A DNA stretch of 64,000 nucleotides from the NCBI GenBank assembly GCA_020555865.1, contig JAJCJJ010000003.1:62001-126000 (forward strand), read 5' to 3'. The notes beneath the pieces are model-generated. The model searched no databases. It had not been told where the DNA came from and saw only the letters and a program-made list of their open reading frames with translations. Positions 17,013 through 26,825 of this stretch are shown piece by piece. Positions within the stretch are counted from its first letter, which is position 1; each line of letters starts with the position of its first letter. Made by a program: the position numbers and the translations under genes. This DNA comes from a bacterium 210917-DFI.7.65 (GTDB taxonomy: Bacteria; Bacillota; Clostridia; Oscillospirales; Oscillospiraceae).

Positions 17013-18395
17013 TCATGGTTCTTTTTCCCGCATCCGGTTCTCTGCCGCAGCCATGGAACCGAAGCGTTTCCAGCGGCCCAGCAGAAAATAACCGCCGCTG
17101 AGGATCACACCCACCAGCCAGGCCCCGGCGTAGCAGGCAAACATATATTGCTGGCCGAATGCGTCTGAAATCACATAGCAGAGCACCACGCGGACCACTA
17201 CCACGGAAATCAGGCTGCTGATCATGGGAAACACCGCATCCCCCGCGCCGCGCATCACATTATTGAGCACAAACTGTATGGCAAACAGCGCATAAAACGG
17301 CAGCACCCACCACAGATACAGCACACCCGCGTCCACCACGGCAGGCGTCTTGGAAAAGAGCAGCATAATGGGCCGGCTCAGCGGCATCAGCACCGCCGCA
17401 ATGGCAAAGCACCAGACCACCCCCATCGCCAAAGTCGCCCGCGTGCCCTGGCGCACCCGGTCCATCCGCCCGGCGCCCACGTTCTGCCCCACATAGGTGG
17501 TGGCGGCGTTGGCCAGGCTCTGCACCGGCAGAAAAGCAAAACAATCCACCTTATTGCCCACATTAAACCCGGCGGTAAAATCGGTGCCGTATAAATTCAC
17601 CCGGGCCATCAAAGCCATGATGGCCGCAGCGATCAGCCCGTTCTGAATGCCCGCAGGCAGTCCAATGCGCACGATCTGCCGCAGCAGGCTCCGGTCGATG
17701 TGCAGCCCTCGCAGATGCAGATGAAATTCCGAATACATGCGGTTAATGTAGAAAATACCGAATATCCAGGAAAACCACTGGGCAATGATGGTGGCGAAAG
17801 CCACGCCCGCCACGCCCCAGCGAAATACCGCCACAAAAAGAAGGTCCAGAACAATGTTGATCCCCATGGCAATGCTCAAAAACATCAGGGGCGTTTTGCT
17901 GTTGCCCAGCCCCTGCAGGATACCCGCGTTGGTATTGTAGCCGATGCTGCCCACCAGACCCAGGCTGACAATCTGCAGATACAGCCTGGCTTCGGGGAGC
18001 GCCGCTTCCTCTACCTGCAGCAGATAAAGAATCGGATCCGTCAGGAAAAAAGCAGCCAGGGAAATCGGAATGGCTACAATCAGAAACGCAGCATAGGCCG
18101 TGTCGATGGCGGCGCGGACCCGTTCCGTCTCTCCGGCGCCGTAAAACTGAGCAATGACCACTGTGGAGCCGATGCCCAGGCCAATGAACAGCGACACAAA
18201 CAAAAACACCACCGGAAAGGCGATGCCCACCGCAGCCAGCGCCGTGTCGCCGGTGAAATTGCCCACGGTCCAACTGTCCACCATATTGTAGAGCTGCTGG
18301 AGCACATTGCCCAACAGCAGCGGCAGCGAAAACAGGAAAATATGTTTGGCCGGACTGCCCTGCGTCATATCCCGCATTTTGGTGTTCGCTTCCAC
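17013..18395 (-). CDS. MATE-family efflux transporter
   Basis: This encodes 460 residues with twelve predicted helices arranged as two homologous halves. Family marks include GNVLQQLYNMVDSWTVGNFTG near residue 30, GIGSTVVIAQFYGAGE and, in the second half, ANAATTYVGQNVGAGRMDR. MATE proteins export cationic compounds with proton or sodium antiport. The substrate cannot be read from the sequence. A good promoter (18448-18475) and a terminator bound a single-gene transcript. Confidence 0.93.
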   Translation of the reverse strand: MEANTKMRDMTQGSPAKHIFLFSLPLLLGNVLQQLYNMVDSWTVGNFTGDTALAAVGIAFPVVFLFVSLFIGLGIGSTVVIAQFYGAGETERVRAAIDTAYAAFLIVAIPISLAAFFLTDPILYLLQVEEAALPEARLYLQIVSLGLVGSIGYNTNAGILQGLGNSKTPLMFLSIAMGINIVLDLLFVAVFRWGVAGVAFATIIAQWFSWIFGIFYINRMYSEFHLHLRGLHIDRSLLRQIVRIGLPAGIQNGLIAAAIMALMARVNLYGTDFTAGFNVGNKVDCFAFLPVQSLANAATTYVGQNVGAGRMDRVRQGTRATLAMGVVWCFAIAAVLMPLSRPIMLLFSKTPAVVDAGVLYLWWVLPFYALFAIQFVLNNVMRGAGDAVFPMISSLISVVVVRVVLCYVISDAFGQQYMFACYAGAWLVGVILSGGYFLLGRWKRFGSMAAAENRMREKEP

Positions 18396-18447
18396 ATACG
18401 CTCCCCCTCTCTTCTCCTTTTACTTTCCATTACCGTTACGCACTTTT

Positions 18448-18475
18448 ATTGTATCTGGTAAAATCGTCCTGTCAA
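18448..18475 (-). promoter_or_regulatory. Promoter of the MATE gene
   Basis: On the minus strand TTGACA (18470-18475), a 16-base spacer and TACAAT (18448-18453), about 50 bp before the start codon. Confidence 0.65.
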
Positions 18476-18689
18476 GGCATACTTGCACACAAGCGATTGT
18501 TCTGCGCGGTAAAATATGATACACTGCTCTCACGCCCCACGTTTTCCTCCGTTTTCCCCTGCTGTGGAAAACTGTGTGCAAAAAGTGAAAAACTCACCAA
18601 ACTTTCCGTTTCAAATTTTATGATTCTCTCTATTGACACGAATTTCAAAAAATCGCCCTCTATTTTTTTACAGAAAGGATACATTGTCT

Positions 18690-19442
18690 ATGAAACTGAT
18701 CTCCTGGAACGTAAACGGCCTGCGCGCCTGTCTGGGCAAGGGCTTTCTCGATTTTGCCGCGTCGGCGGACGCCGATGTGATCTGCCTGCAGGAAACGAAA
18801 ATGCAGCCGGAGCAGGCGGACTTTGATCTGCCCGGCTACCACCGCTTCTGGAACAGCGCCGATAAAAAAGGCTATTCCGGCACCGCCATTTTCACCAGGC
18901 GAGAACCGCTGCAGGTGCGCTATGATTTCGGCGAGGATCTGCACCGCCACGAGGGCCGGCTGATTACCGCCGAATACCCGGCCTTTTTTCTCGTGTGCTG
19001 CTACACCCCCAACGCTCAGGACGAACTCAAACGCATCGACTACCGGATGCAGTGGGAGGACGACCTGCGGGAGTATCTTTTGACGCTCGACCGGGAAAAA
19101 CCTGTGATCTACTGCGGCGACCTGAACGTGGCGCATGAAGAAATCGACCTGAAAAATCCCGGTCCCAATCGCGGCCGCGCCGGCTTTTCCGACCAGGAGC
19201 GCGCCAAAATGACCACCCTGCTGCAGAGCGGTTTCTGCGATACTTTCCGCACCCTTTATCCCGACACGGTGAAATACTCCTGGTGGAGCTACCGCTTCCG
19301 CGCCCGGGAAAAGAACGCCGGCTGGCGCATTGACTATTTCCTTGTCTCCGCGCGCCTGATGGATCAGGTAGCGGACGCGCAGATTCTGAACGACGTCTAC
19401 GGCAGCGACCACTGCCCGGTGGCTCTGGTGCTGAAAGACTGA
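18690..19442 (+). CDS. xth: Exodeoxyribonuclease III (AP endonuclease)
   Basis: This encodes 250 residues from the ATG at 18690 with a GAAAGGA site. Motifs run in the expected order: MKLISWNVNGLRAC, VICLQETKM, GYSGTAIF, YCGDLNVAHEEIDLKNP, AGWRIDYFLVS and the closing GSDHCPVAL. It cuts at abasic sites and removes 3' blocking groups in base excision repair. A weak promoter (TTGTTC-N17-TACACT near 18500-18530) may serve it. The gene appears to stand alone. Confidence 0.95.
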   Translation: MKLISWNVNGLRACLGKGFLDFAASADADVICLQETKMQPEQADFDLPGYHRFWNSADKKGYSGTAIFTRREPLQVRYDFGEDLHRHEGRLITAEYPAFFLVCCYTPNAQDELKRIDYRMQWEDDLREYLLTLDREKPVIYCGDLNVAHEEIDLKNPGPNRGRAGFSDQERAKMTTLLQSGFCDTFRTLYPDTVKYSWWSYRFRAREKNAGWRIDYFLVSARLMDQVADAQILNDVYGSDHCPVALVLKD

Positions 19443-19522
19443 CGCAACCGCGCGTTGCTTTCCTTTGCCCGCGCCCTGTGCTATGATGGAAACAACCAAA
19501 ACGACAACAGGAGGAAAGAGCG

Positions 19523-19987
19523 ATGGAAACGAAAGAAATTTTGCGCCGCCTGCGCGAAGAGCACGACCTGACCCAGGAGGCTATGGCGCAGCGGCTCCAC
19601 CTTTCGCGCCAAGCCGTCAGCCGCTGGGAAACCGGCGAAACACTGCCCAGCGTGGACACCCTGCAGTTGATCTCCCAGGTGTTTTCCGTATCCGTCGACA
19701 CGCTGCTGGGGGCGGACGTTCCGCTACAGTGCCAGTGCTGCGGGATGCCCCTGCAGGAAGCGGAAATGCTCAGCAGCGAGCCGGACGGCACGCCGAACCG
19801 GGACTACTGCAAATGGTGCTATCACGACGGGCGGTTCGTCTACGATTCCATGGACACCCTGATCGATTTCTGCGCCCCTAGGATGGCGGCGGAGAGCGAG
19901 GGCTGGAGCGAAGAGGCTGTGCGCGCCATGATGTGCGAACAGCTGCCCCGGCTCAAACACTGGCGCACCGGGGAAGATGCAGAGTAA
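19523..19987 (+). CDS. XRE-family HTH regulator with C-terminal zinc ribbon
   Basis: This encodes 154 residues. The N-terminal 65 are a classic XRE helix-turn-helix (LTQEAMAQRLHLSRQAVSRWE). A putative zinc ribbon of the PF12674 type follows: CQCCGMPL and, about 25 residues later, YCKWCYHDGRFVY. The C-terminal helix pair ends KHWRTGEDAE. It is probably a cytosolic sensor-regulator of unknown ligand. It follows xth by 80 bp and is closed by the strong terminator at 20127. Confidence 0.85.
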   Translation: METKEILRRLREEHDLTQEAMAQRLHLSRQAVSRWETGETLPSVDTLQLISQVFSVSVDTLLGADVPLQCQCCGMPLQEAEMLSSEPDGTPNRDYCKWCYHDGRFVYDSMDTLIDFCAPRMAAESEGWSEEAVRAMMCEQLPRLKHWRTGEDAE

Positions 19988-20126
19988 ACTCTGTCCCTGC
20001 CCCCGCCATGGAAACTGTACGGATTTTTTCCTGCCGGGAAAACACAGCGTCCCTGATCCATTGGCAGGAGTCAGGAACCAAAAGAAGGGGCGGCATTCCA
20101 CTTGCTTCTGTGGGAAATTGCGGTAA

Positions 20127-20165
20127 AAAACTGCCGGGAAGCATAGGCTTCCCGGCAGTTTTTTT
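20127..20165 (+). terminator. Strong rho-independent terminator
   Basis: A stem of 12 G/C-rich pairs extended by A-T pairs, loop ATAG, then seven T. It ends the regulator transcript. The A run on the left makes it usable also for the convergent small gene at 20211. Confidence 0.9.
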
Positions 20166-20210
20166 ACGTTGGGATGGAGAATGGCTGCAGCAGCCGGAAG
20201 ATCCCGGCCC

Positions 20211-20477
20211 TCAAGCCAGCCCTTTCTCCCGCAGGGTGGACTCCATAACCTTCATGGCAAATTCTTCGAACGTCCAGGTGTTGATCTCTTCGGATTTGAA
20301 TCCAAGCTTGTGGAAAAAGCAACGGGGGAGAGAGTTGCACTCCAGATTCGTGGCAACACAGGATGTACAGCTCAATTCGTGTCCTCCCGCCTGCGTATCG
20401 CAGGCGTCAGCACAGCGTCTGGGATTGTTTTCGCATTCCGGATTGTCGCAGGTACAAAGCTTCATTACATCGATCAT
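20211..20477 (-). CDS. Small cysteine-rich protein, possible metal binder
   Basis: This encodes 88 residues from the ATG at 20477 (AGGAG seven bases upstream). The first 55 residues contain ten cysteines: CTCDNPECENNPRRC, then ACD, SCTSC, LEC and the closing LPRCFF. This pattern resembles the small Cys-rich DUF6485-type proteins, which I recall only loosely, so the family is tentative. The C-terminal third is helical and mixed charge. It lies 210 bp downstream of the flavodiiron gene on the same strand, so a shared role in iron, redox or oxygen stress is possible but unproven. Confidence 0.75.
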   Translation of the reverse strand: MIDVMKLCTCDNPECENNPRRCADACDTQAGGHELSCTSCVATNLECNSLPRCFFHKLGFKSEEINTWTFEEFAMKVMESTLREKGLA

Positions 20478-20686
20478 AGTAAATCTCCTCTTTCCTGTGC
20501 AGGCACACTTGGGCGCCTGCAGATATCTTGGCACCAAAGTACAAAACGAAATTGTTGCGCGCTGAGTCAAAGCTATGCTTTTCACGTTCCCCCTTTCTGT
20601 CACTGCCGCCGGGGCAGGACAATTGCCATGCGGAAAACAGGCCGGCTGCCGGGATTGCGCCGCGCTTGCCGCACGCGGCGGCAGTC

Positions 20687-22594
20687 TCAGCCCAGTTTTT
20701 CGAAGTCGGAAACCCCGTGCTTGCAGATGGGGCAGATGTAATCGGGCGGAAGCTCTTCACCTTCATAAACATAGCCGCAGATCTTGCAGATCCAGCCCTT
20801 CTTGACCTCGCTCATGGCGGCGGGCAGGGGCTTGGGCTTGATGTGGGCGAAATAGTAGGCATAGGTAACGGAGGGCTCCTGGGACAGGACCTTGGCCTCG
20901 GTCACGTCGGCAATAAACAGGGTGTGTGTGCCGCAGTCGATGGACTGGATCACTTTGCCGGAGAGCACCGCATTGGTGCAGCCGGTGAGGTAATACAAAC
21001 CGTTGGCGCTGCGCTGCAGACCCTCGCAGCCGTCGAACTTGTCAGCGCTGCGGCCGCTCTGGAAACCAAAGCGCTTAAAGGTATCCATGCCCACGTCCTC
21101 ACTGAGGACAGACACGTTGAACACACCCGTCTTAAGAATCATGTCGTGAGTATAGTTGGCCTTGTTGACTGCAACGGTAATGCGCTTGGGCGTATCGGTC
21201 AGCTGAGAAGCAGTGTTGATGATGCAGCCGTTGTCTTTGGCGCCATCCTTGGCCGTCAGTACAAACAGGCCATAGGAGAATTTGAACATGGCGTTGGGAT
21301 CGACAGCTTCCACGCCGCCCGCCGCGGCCATTTCCGCAGGGCTGGTGCGCAGGATGGCACGTGCGTCAGGCTTCTTGGCCTGTGCCGCGCAGACGCCGGG
21401 CATGGTGGCGGCGATCGCCTGAACCATGGCGTCGATTTCGCACATCTGGCGCTCTTTCAGGGAGGAGCGGACGGTGACCGTCTGATCGATGAACTTGGTG
21501 CCGGGCAGTTGGGCAAGCAGGTCGTGCATCAGCCCGCCAGCAGCCGGCGCCCAGGATCCGTTTTCGATCAGGGCCACGGTGCGGTTCTGCAGGTTGTGGT
21601 TCACAATGTCGTGGAGCAGATTCTCCATGGCAATGTAGATGCCCGCGTTATAGGTGGTGGAAGCAAAGACCAGGTGGCTGTAGCGGAACGCTGCGGCCAG
21701 AATTTCGTCGGCGGCTGTATAGGAAGCGTCATACACCTCGGTCTTGATCCCCAGCTCGCGCAGTTTGGCGGCAAGGATGTCGGCGGTGTTGGCGGTGTTG
21801 CCGTATACGGAAGCGTAGGCAATCACCACGCCGGTCTCCTCCGGGGTGTAAGTGGCCCACTGGATATACTTCTCCAGGAACTGGTTGAACTTCTTGCGCC
21901 AGACAAAACCGTGCAGGGGGCAAACCATTTTGATCTCGATGCCCGCGGCCTTCTTCAGCACCGCCTGTACCTGAGGGCCGTATTTACCCACGATGTTGGT
22001 GTAATAACGGCGGGCCTCATCAATATAGTCGTGGAAGAAGTCCACTTCGTCGGCAAACAGCGCGCCGTTGAGGGCGCCGAACGTGCCGAAAGCGTCGGCA
22101 GAGAAGAGGATCTTCTCGCCGATATCGTAAGTGACCATGACTTCGGGCCAGTGCACCATGGGCGCGGCCACAAACGTGAAGGTATGCTTGCCGGTGCAGA
22201 AGGTGTCGCCCTCGGCCACCAGATGCAGGCGGCTGCGGACACTGAAGTCGAAGAACTGCTCCATCATCTGGGCTACCAGCTCGTTGCATACGATGGTCAC
22301 TTCGGGGTGGTGCACCACCAGTTCGCCCAGGGTAGCGGCGTGGTCCATCTCCATGTGCTGGACGATGACATAGTCCAGCTTACGGCCACCGAGCACGTGA
22401 TCCAGATTCTCCAGATACTGCTTGGAAGCGGAAGCGTCCACAGTGTCGAACACCACGGTTTTCTCATCCAGCAGGACATAGGAGTTGTAAGACACGCCCA
22501 TGGGGATCTTGTAGACGCCCTCGAACAGAGCCAGGCGCCGGTCGTTGGCGCCGATCCAGGTCAGATCATCAGTAACTTTTCGGACACAATACAT
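20687..22594 (-). CDS. Four-domain flavodiiron protein (O2/NO reductase) with flavin reductase and rubredoxin
   Basis: This encodes 635 residues. Domains in order: metallo-beta-lactamase-like di-iron domain (about 1-250) with His80-x-Glu82-x-Asp84-His85, a further APMVHWPEV histidine, the SADAFGTFG aspartate and PLHGF histidine; a flavodoxin (255-395) with YASVYGNTANTA and NAGIYIAMENLL; a flavin-reductase-like domain (about 415-570); and a C-terminal rubredoxin (582-635) with WICKICGYVYEGEELPPDY and CPIC. All metal ligands are present. The protein reduces oxygen or nitric oxide using electrons passed internally from the rubredoxin and flavin modules, a complete self-contained scavenging unit for an anaerobe. 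Confidence 0.93.
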   Translation of the reverse strand: MYCVRKVTDDLTWIGANDRRLALFEGVYKIPMGVSYNSYVLLDEKTVVFDTVDASASKQYLENLDHVLGGRKLDYVIVQHMEMDHAATLGELVVHHPEVTIVCNELVAQMMEQFFDFSVRSRLHLVAEGDTFCTGKHTFTFVAAPMVHWPEVMVTYDIGEKILFSADAFGTFGALNGALFADEVDFFHDYIDEARRYYTNIVGKYGPQVQAVLKKAAGIEIKMVCPLHGFVWRKKFNQFLEKYIQWATYTPEETGVVIAYASVYGNTANTADILAAKLRELGIKTEVYDASYTAADEILAAAFRYSHLVFASTTYNAGIYIAMENLLHDIVNHNLQNRTVALIENGSWAPAAGGLMHDLLAQLPGTKFIDQTVTVRSSLKERQMCEIDAMVQAIAATMPGVCAAQAKKPDARAILRTSPAEMAAAGGVEAVDPNAMFKFSYGLFVLTAKDGAKDNGCIINTASQLTDTPKRITVAVNKANYTHDMILKTGVFNVSVLSEDVGMDTFKRFGFQSGRSADKFDGCEGLQRSANGLYYLTGCTNAVLSGKVIQSIDCGTHTLFIADVTEAKVLSQEPSVTYAYYFAHIKPKPLPAAMSEVKKGWICKICGYVYEGEELPPDYICPICKHGVSDFEKLG

Positions 22595-22882
22595 TTTCGT
22601 GCCACATCCTTTCCCATAACAAAATTATCAGCTGCATTGCTTCTCTTCTTTGCGCAGGATGAGCGGCTCCTGGCGCAAATGGATACATTTTTACATTTGC
22701 ATCATATCACATAATGCGCTGTTTTTATTGCAACATTTTAGTCAAAATTTTCACGAAGAACATTCGGATGTCACGATAGTCCAATCCATTCCGCGCTGTC
22801 ATTTTAAAATAAAATCAAAATAGCAACAGAGCCTGCTGAAAGGGCTGTCCGGCGTCCGTCTGCGCGCAGCAGCAGCAGCCGC

Positions 22883-22924
22883 AAAAAAGCGCTCCCCCTG
22901 CACCGAGGCGCAGAGGAAGCGTTT
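22883..22924 (-). terminator. Probable terminator after the transketolase genes
   Basis: An imperfect 12-13 bp stem (22889-22901 with 22910-22922, two mismatches) is followed on the minus strand by six T. Confidence 0.6.
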
Positions 22925-22949
22925 CACTGGTTTCTTTGCCGGATACCGC

Positions 22950-23912
22950 TTAATCCTTCGGTCCGTTTTTCTTTTCCACCGCATGGCGGGCGCACTTGGC
23001 CAGCACTTCGGCGGTGAGTCCGTAGGCCTCCAGCACCTCGGCGGCTTTGCCGCTGCGGCCGAATACATCTTTCACGCCGTGGCGGATAACGGGAACAGGG
23101 CAGTGGCCCGACAAAAACTCCGCCACCGCGCCGCCCAGGCCGCCGATGACGCTGTGTTCTTCGCTGGTGACGATAGCGCCGGTCTCTTTGGCCGCTTTCA
23201 AAATCAGCTCCGTGTCCAGCGGTTTGACGGTGTGGATGTCCAGCACCCGGGCGTCGATGCCTTCGGCGGCGAGAAGTTCCGCCGCCTGCAGCGCCAGCTG
23301 CACCATCATGCCCGTGGCCACGATGGTCACATCCTTGCCCTCGCGCAGAGTCACACCCTTGCCCAGCTGGAAGGTATGCTTTCCGCTTTCATATTCCGTT
23401 ACGGTTTCCACCGCGCTGCGGCCCAGGCGCAGATAGGCGGGGCCGTCATAATCGATCAGAGCCTGCACCGCCGCGCGCATTTCCGCGCCGTCGCAGGGAT
23501 TGACCACCGTCATGCCGGGGATGACCCGCATCAGAGCCAGATCCTCCACGCACTGGTGGGTCGCGCCGTCCTCGCCCACGCTGAGTCCGCCGTGAGAGCC
23601 GACCACCTTCACATTCAGACGGGGATAGGCTACGGAGTTCCGCACCTGCTCATAGGCGCGCCCGGCGGTGAACATGGCAAAGGAACAGCAGAAAGGCTTT
23701 TTGCCGCAGGCGGCAAGGCCCGCGGCCACGCCCACCATATCCGCTTCGGCAATGCCCATATCGAGAAAATGTTCGGGGCAGGCCTTTTTGAATTCGCCGG
23801 ATTTTGTCGCCCCGGCCAGATCGGCGTCCAGCACGATCAGTTCGGGATGCTCTGCGCTCAGTGCCGCAATCGCCTTACCGAAGGCTTCGCGGGTTGCAAT
23901 CTTTTCTGCCAT
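22950..23912 (-). CDS. Transketolase, C-terminal subunit
   Basis: This encodes 320 residues starting MAEKIATREAFG at 23912, with GGAGG ten bases upstream inside the end of the N-terminal-subunit gene. It carries the pyrimidine-binding domain (MGIAEADMVGVAAGLA, the conserved glutamate, then SFAMFTAGRAYEQVRNSVAYP) and the C-terminal transketolase fold (VKPLDTELILKAAKETGAIVTSEEH). With its partner it moves two-carbon units in the non-oxidative pentose phosphate pathway. Two-gene transketolases are common in Clostridia and archaea. The genes are separated by only two bases. Confidence 0.93.
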   Translation of the reverse strand: MAEKIATREAFGKAIAALSAEHPELIVLDADLAGATKSGEFKKACPEHFLDMGIAEADMVGVAAGLAACGKKPFCCSFAMFTAGRAYEQVRNSVAYPRLNVKVVGSHGGLSVGEDGATHQCVEDLALMRVIPGMTVVNPCDGAEMRAAVQALIDYDGPAYLRLGRSAVETVTEYESGKHTFQLGKGVTLREGKDVTIVATGMMVQLALQAAELLAAEGIDARVLDIHTVKPLDTELILKAAKETGAIVTSEEHSVIGGLGGAVAEFLSGHCPVPVIRHGVKDVFGRSGKAAEVLEAYGLTAEVLAKCARHAVEKKNGPKD

Positions 23913-23914
23913 GG

Positions 23915-24760
23915 TCACATCGCCTCCAGTTCTTTCATGCGCGCGGTCAGCTCCGCGCGGGCCTGTTCCATCTGCTCGTCATTGGGCGCTTTGCCGTGCC
24001 AGCCGGCGTCGTTTTCCATGAAGGAAACGCCCTTGCCCTTGGTGGTCTTGGCCAGAATCACCGTGGGCTTTCCCTTCACGGTTTTGGCCACATCAAAAGC
24101 CGCCGCCAGCGCCTCATAGTCGTGCCCGTCCACATGGATCACATTCCAGTTAAAGGCCGCGAACTTGGCGTCCAGAGGCTCCGAAGGCATCACGTCGGCG
24201 GTCTTGCCGTCGATCTGCAGCCCGTTTACGTCCACTACAGCGCACAGGTTGTCCAGCTTGTACTTGGCCGCAGCCATGGCAGCCTCCCACACCTGGCCCT
24301 CTTCGATCTCGCCGTCGCCCAGAGCGGCGTACACACGGTAGTCCTTCCCATCCAGCTTGCCGGCAATGGCCATACCCACGGCGGCGGAAATGCCCTGGCC
24401 CAGGGAGCCGGTGGACATATCCACGCCCTTGACGTTCACCATGTCGGGATGGCCGGACATGTGGCCCTTGATGGAGCGGAACAGTTCCAGCTCTTCCACG
24501 GCATAATAGCCGCGCAGAGCCAGCGTGGCGTAGAGCGCCGGGGTGCAGTGCCCTTTGGAGAGCACGAAGCGATCCCGGTCGGGATCGGCAGGGTTCTGGG
24601 GATCGACGCGCATGGTGTGGAAATAGAGCACCGTGAGCACGTCCAGCACGGACAGGGAGCCGCCCGGGTGTCCGGAGGCGCAGCGGTGCACCGCCTCCAC
24701 AGCCAGCAGCCGCGCTTTCGCCGCAGTGATGGCCAACGTTTTTACTTCTTTGCGATCCAT
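23915..24760 (-). CDS. Transketolase, N-terminal subunit
   Basis: This encodes 281 residues. The thiamine-diphosphate motif is GDGEIEEGQVWEAAMAAA ... VVDVN. CASGHPGGSLSVLDVLTVLYF and VLSKGHCTPALYATLALRGY are typical of the N-terminal half of transketolase. It starts at 24760 with AAGGAAAG upstream and forms an operon with the C-terminal subunit. The two chains together equal one normal transketolase. Confidence 0.94.
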   Translation of the reverse strand: MDRKEVKTLAITAAKARLLAVEAVHRCASGHPGGSLSVLDVLTVLYFHTMRVDPQNPADPDRDRFVLSKGHCTPALYATLALRGYYAVEELELFRSIKGHMSGHPDMVNVKGVDMSTGSLGQGISAAVGMAIAGKLDGKDYRVYAALGDGEIEEGQVWEAAMAAAKYKLDNLCAVVDVNGLQIDGKTADVMPSEPLDAKFAAFNWNVIHVDGHDYEALAAAFDVAKTVKGKPTVILAKTTKGKGVSFMENDAGWHGKAPNDEQMEQARAELTARMKELEAM

Positions 24761-24851
24761 GATATCTTCCTTTCCTTTTCAGTGATGGCACGCCGCTTCG
24801 ATCGGCGGATACGATATGGGATGATACAGCACTCCAAACCCGCCGGCGCGG

Positions 24852-26801
24852 TTACGCGCCGGCATTTCTGCGGCCGTAATAATCCGATTCCAGCAGGAGA
24901 TTGTTCATGCGCAGATAGGTATCGGTGAGGTCGTTCATGGCCTCGATCTCCTCATCAGCGGGTCCTTCGTCGGTAAAAGCGGCAATGACCCGGCCGTCTT
25001 CATAGGCGCCGGAAGCGGTGATCCAGGAACGCTCCTGGAAAATGGCATAGCCGGGGTAGCTTTCGTCAAAGGCGTCCCGTCCCAGGTAATGGTAATCGCT
25101 GTCCAAACCGAACAGGTTGATCAGCGTGGGCAGGAGGTCCGAGGTGTTGAGCGTCTTGTCCACCGTCACATCCGGCCCGCCGTAAGACCAGATAAAGCAG
25201 GGCGTCTTTTCCCGCAGCAGCGGTTCGCTCACACCGCTCTCCTCCATCAGGCGCTGCTGATCCTGCATGCCGTAGGCATAATGGTCGGCAACGCCGACGA
25301 TCACAGTGTCCTCCAGGTGTCCGCTCTCGGCAAGGGAGCGCAGGAGATAGGCGAACAAATCGTCGCAGCAGCGGGCTTTGGCCCGCAGGCAGTCCACTTC
25401 TTCATGGCCCGAAGACCCCTGATACCAGGGATACTGCCCCAGGGCAAACCGGCTCAGCTCTTCGTCGTAGGTATAGGTCATGTGGGCGCTGCGGGAGATA
25501 ATGAAGTTGAAAAAGCCGGTGTAATCTTCCGCTTTTCCGCTTTCGCCGCCGTAGAACTTCTGCATCAGCGCCTCATTTTCAAACAGCCCTGTGTCCGAGA
25601 GCAGGGCGTCGCCCACCATGCCGAAGTTCTTGTAGCAGTTGTACGCCTCATAGCCCATGGCCGGCTCCATCACGCCGCGGTTATAAAATGTCACGTCGTT
25701 GTAGTGGAAAGCCTGAGTACTGTAGCCCAGGGCGCGGAAACGGCTGGGCAGACTTTCGGAAAAGTCGTTGGTGCAGTAATCAAAGGCATATTGCCCGTTG
25801 GTGGGCAGATACATGCCGGTGTTGGCGCAGAATTCGGAGTTGAAAGTGCGCACGCTGCCGAAATCGGCGGTGTAGAAGTTGGTAAAGTTGATACCTTCGT
25901 TCATCAGGCGGTAAATGGCAGGCGTGTCCGTTTCGTTGACGAGCCAGTCATCCATGCTCTCCATCAGCACCAGCACCACATTTTTGCCTTCAAACAGGCC
26001 GGTCATCTCGTTGTCTTCGTGCGCCGGACGGCTTTGGAACCACTCTTCCAGTTCCGCCGCACGGTGCATTACCTGCCGGCGGTACATGGGCGTTTTGGGG
26101 TAGAGGTTGTGCTCCCAGAGGTCCTTGACCGTGGTCTGATAGATGCCGCAGACCTCATAGAGTTTATGGGCGTCGTACAGGGTGGTATACGCTCCCTCGC
26201 GGGACATGGCGCGGCGGTATTCGCTCTGATAGCCCCAGCCATTGGCGTCGGCGCGGAACATCGCCTGGGGATAGGCAAACAGCCCCACTGCCGCAGCCAG
26301 CGCCGCCATCAGGCACGCCGCGCGCAGACGGTCCGGCCGCGCGCCGCGGGGCACCAGAAAGCAGCCGGCGCAGCCCAGCACCATCAGGGCCACCGTGGCA
26401 ATCCACCACTCCGTGGAAAAGCCCCGCAGCACGTCGTGCATAAACGCGCCGCCCTCTCCGGCGTAGCGCAGGTCGCCCAGCCACATCATGCGGCCGAACA
26501 CCGCGTAATACCCGCTCTGCACAGCGGCAAAAATGGCGAAGAAATAAAAGCTGAGTCCATAGACCACCTTGCCGATCCAGCGGGGCAGAGCCAGGGACAC
26601 GCCGGTGAGCGCCACAGCCCACAAAAAACCGAACATGTGAGCAGCGGCGGCGGATTCCGGTTCCAGCCACAGGGCGGCATACCACTCCACACAGCAGTAA
26701 GACAGCAGCATCCACGCCGCGCCGAGGACCGCCAGTCCCCGGCGCCGGCGCGGCAGAGGCAGGCGGGAAGCCGCCTCCGGTTCTCTTTGTTTTTTTCTCA
26801 T
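24852..26801 (-). CDS. LTA-synthase-like membrane sulfatase-fold protein
   Basis: This encodes 649 residues. Five helices occupy about residues 20-190, followed by an external alkaline-phosphatase/sulfatase domain. KNVVLVLMESMDDW holds the first metal ligand. SVRTFNSEFCANTGMY, near residue 318, matches the catalytic-threonine region of lipoteichoic acid synthases. VGVADHYAYG supplies the late Asp/His ligands. Members move glycerol-phosphate or phosphoethanolamine to envelope polymers. The exact acceptor is not predictable. A ribosome-site-like AAGGAG lies at the glyS stop but 20 bases from the ATG, so translation may be weak or coupled to glyS. Confidence 0.85.
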   Translation of the reverse strand: MRKKQREPEAASRLPLPRRRRGLAVLGAAWMLLSYCCVEWYAALWLEPESAAAAHMFGFLWAVALTGVSLALPRWIGKVVYGLSFYFFAIFAAVQSGYYAVFGRMMWLGDLRYAGEGGAFMHDVLRGFSTEWWIATVALMVLGCAGCFLVPRGARPDRLRAACLMAALAAAVGLFAYPQAMFRADANGWGYQSEYRRAMSREGAYTTLYDAHKLYEVCGIYQTTVKDLWEHNLYPKTPMYRRQVMHRAAELEEWFQSRPAHEDNEMTGLFEGKNVVLVLMESMDDWLVNETDTPAIYRLMNEGINFTNFYTADFGSVRTFNSEFCANTGMYLPTNGQYAFDYCTNDFSESLPSRFRALGYSTQAFHYNDVTFYNRGVMEPAMGYEAYNCYKNFGMVGDALLSDTGLFENEALMQKFYGGESGKAEDYTGFFNFIISRSAHMTYTYDEELSRFALGQYPWYQGSSGHEEVDCLRAKARCCDDLFAYLLRSLAESGHLEDTVIVGVADHYAYGMQDQQRLMEESGVSEPLLREKTPCFIWSYGGPDVTVDKTLNTSDLLPTLINLFGLDSDYHYLGRDAFDESYPGYAIFQERSWITASGAYEDGRVIAAFTDEGPADEEIEAMNDLTDTYLRMNNLLLESDYYGRRNAGA

Positions 26802-26825
26802 GGCAACGGCTGCGTCCGCGGCTCC

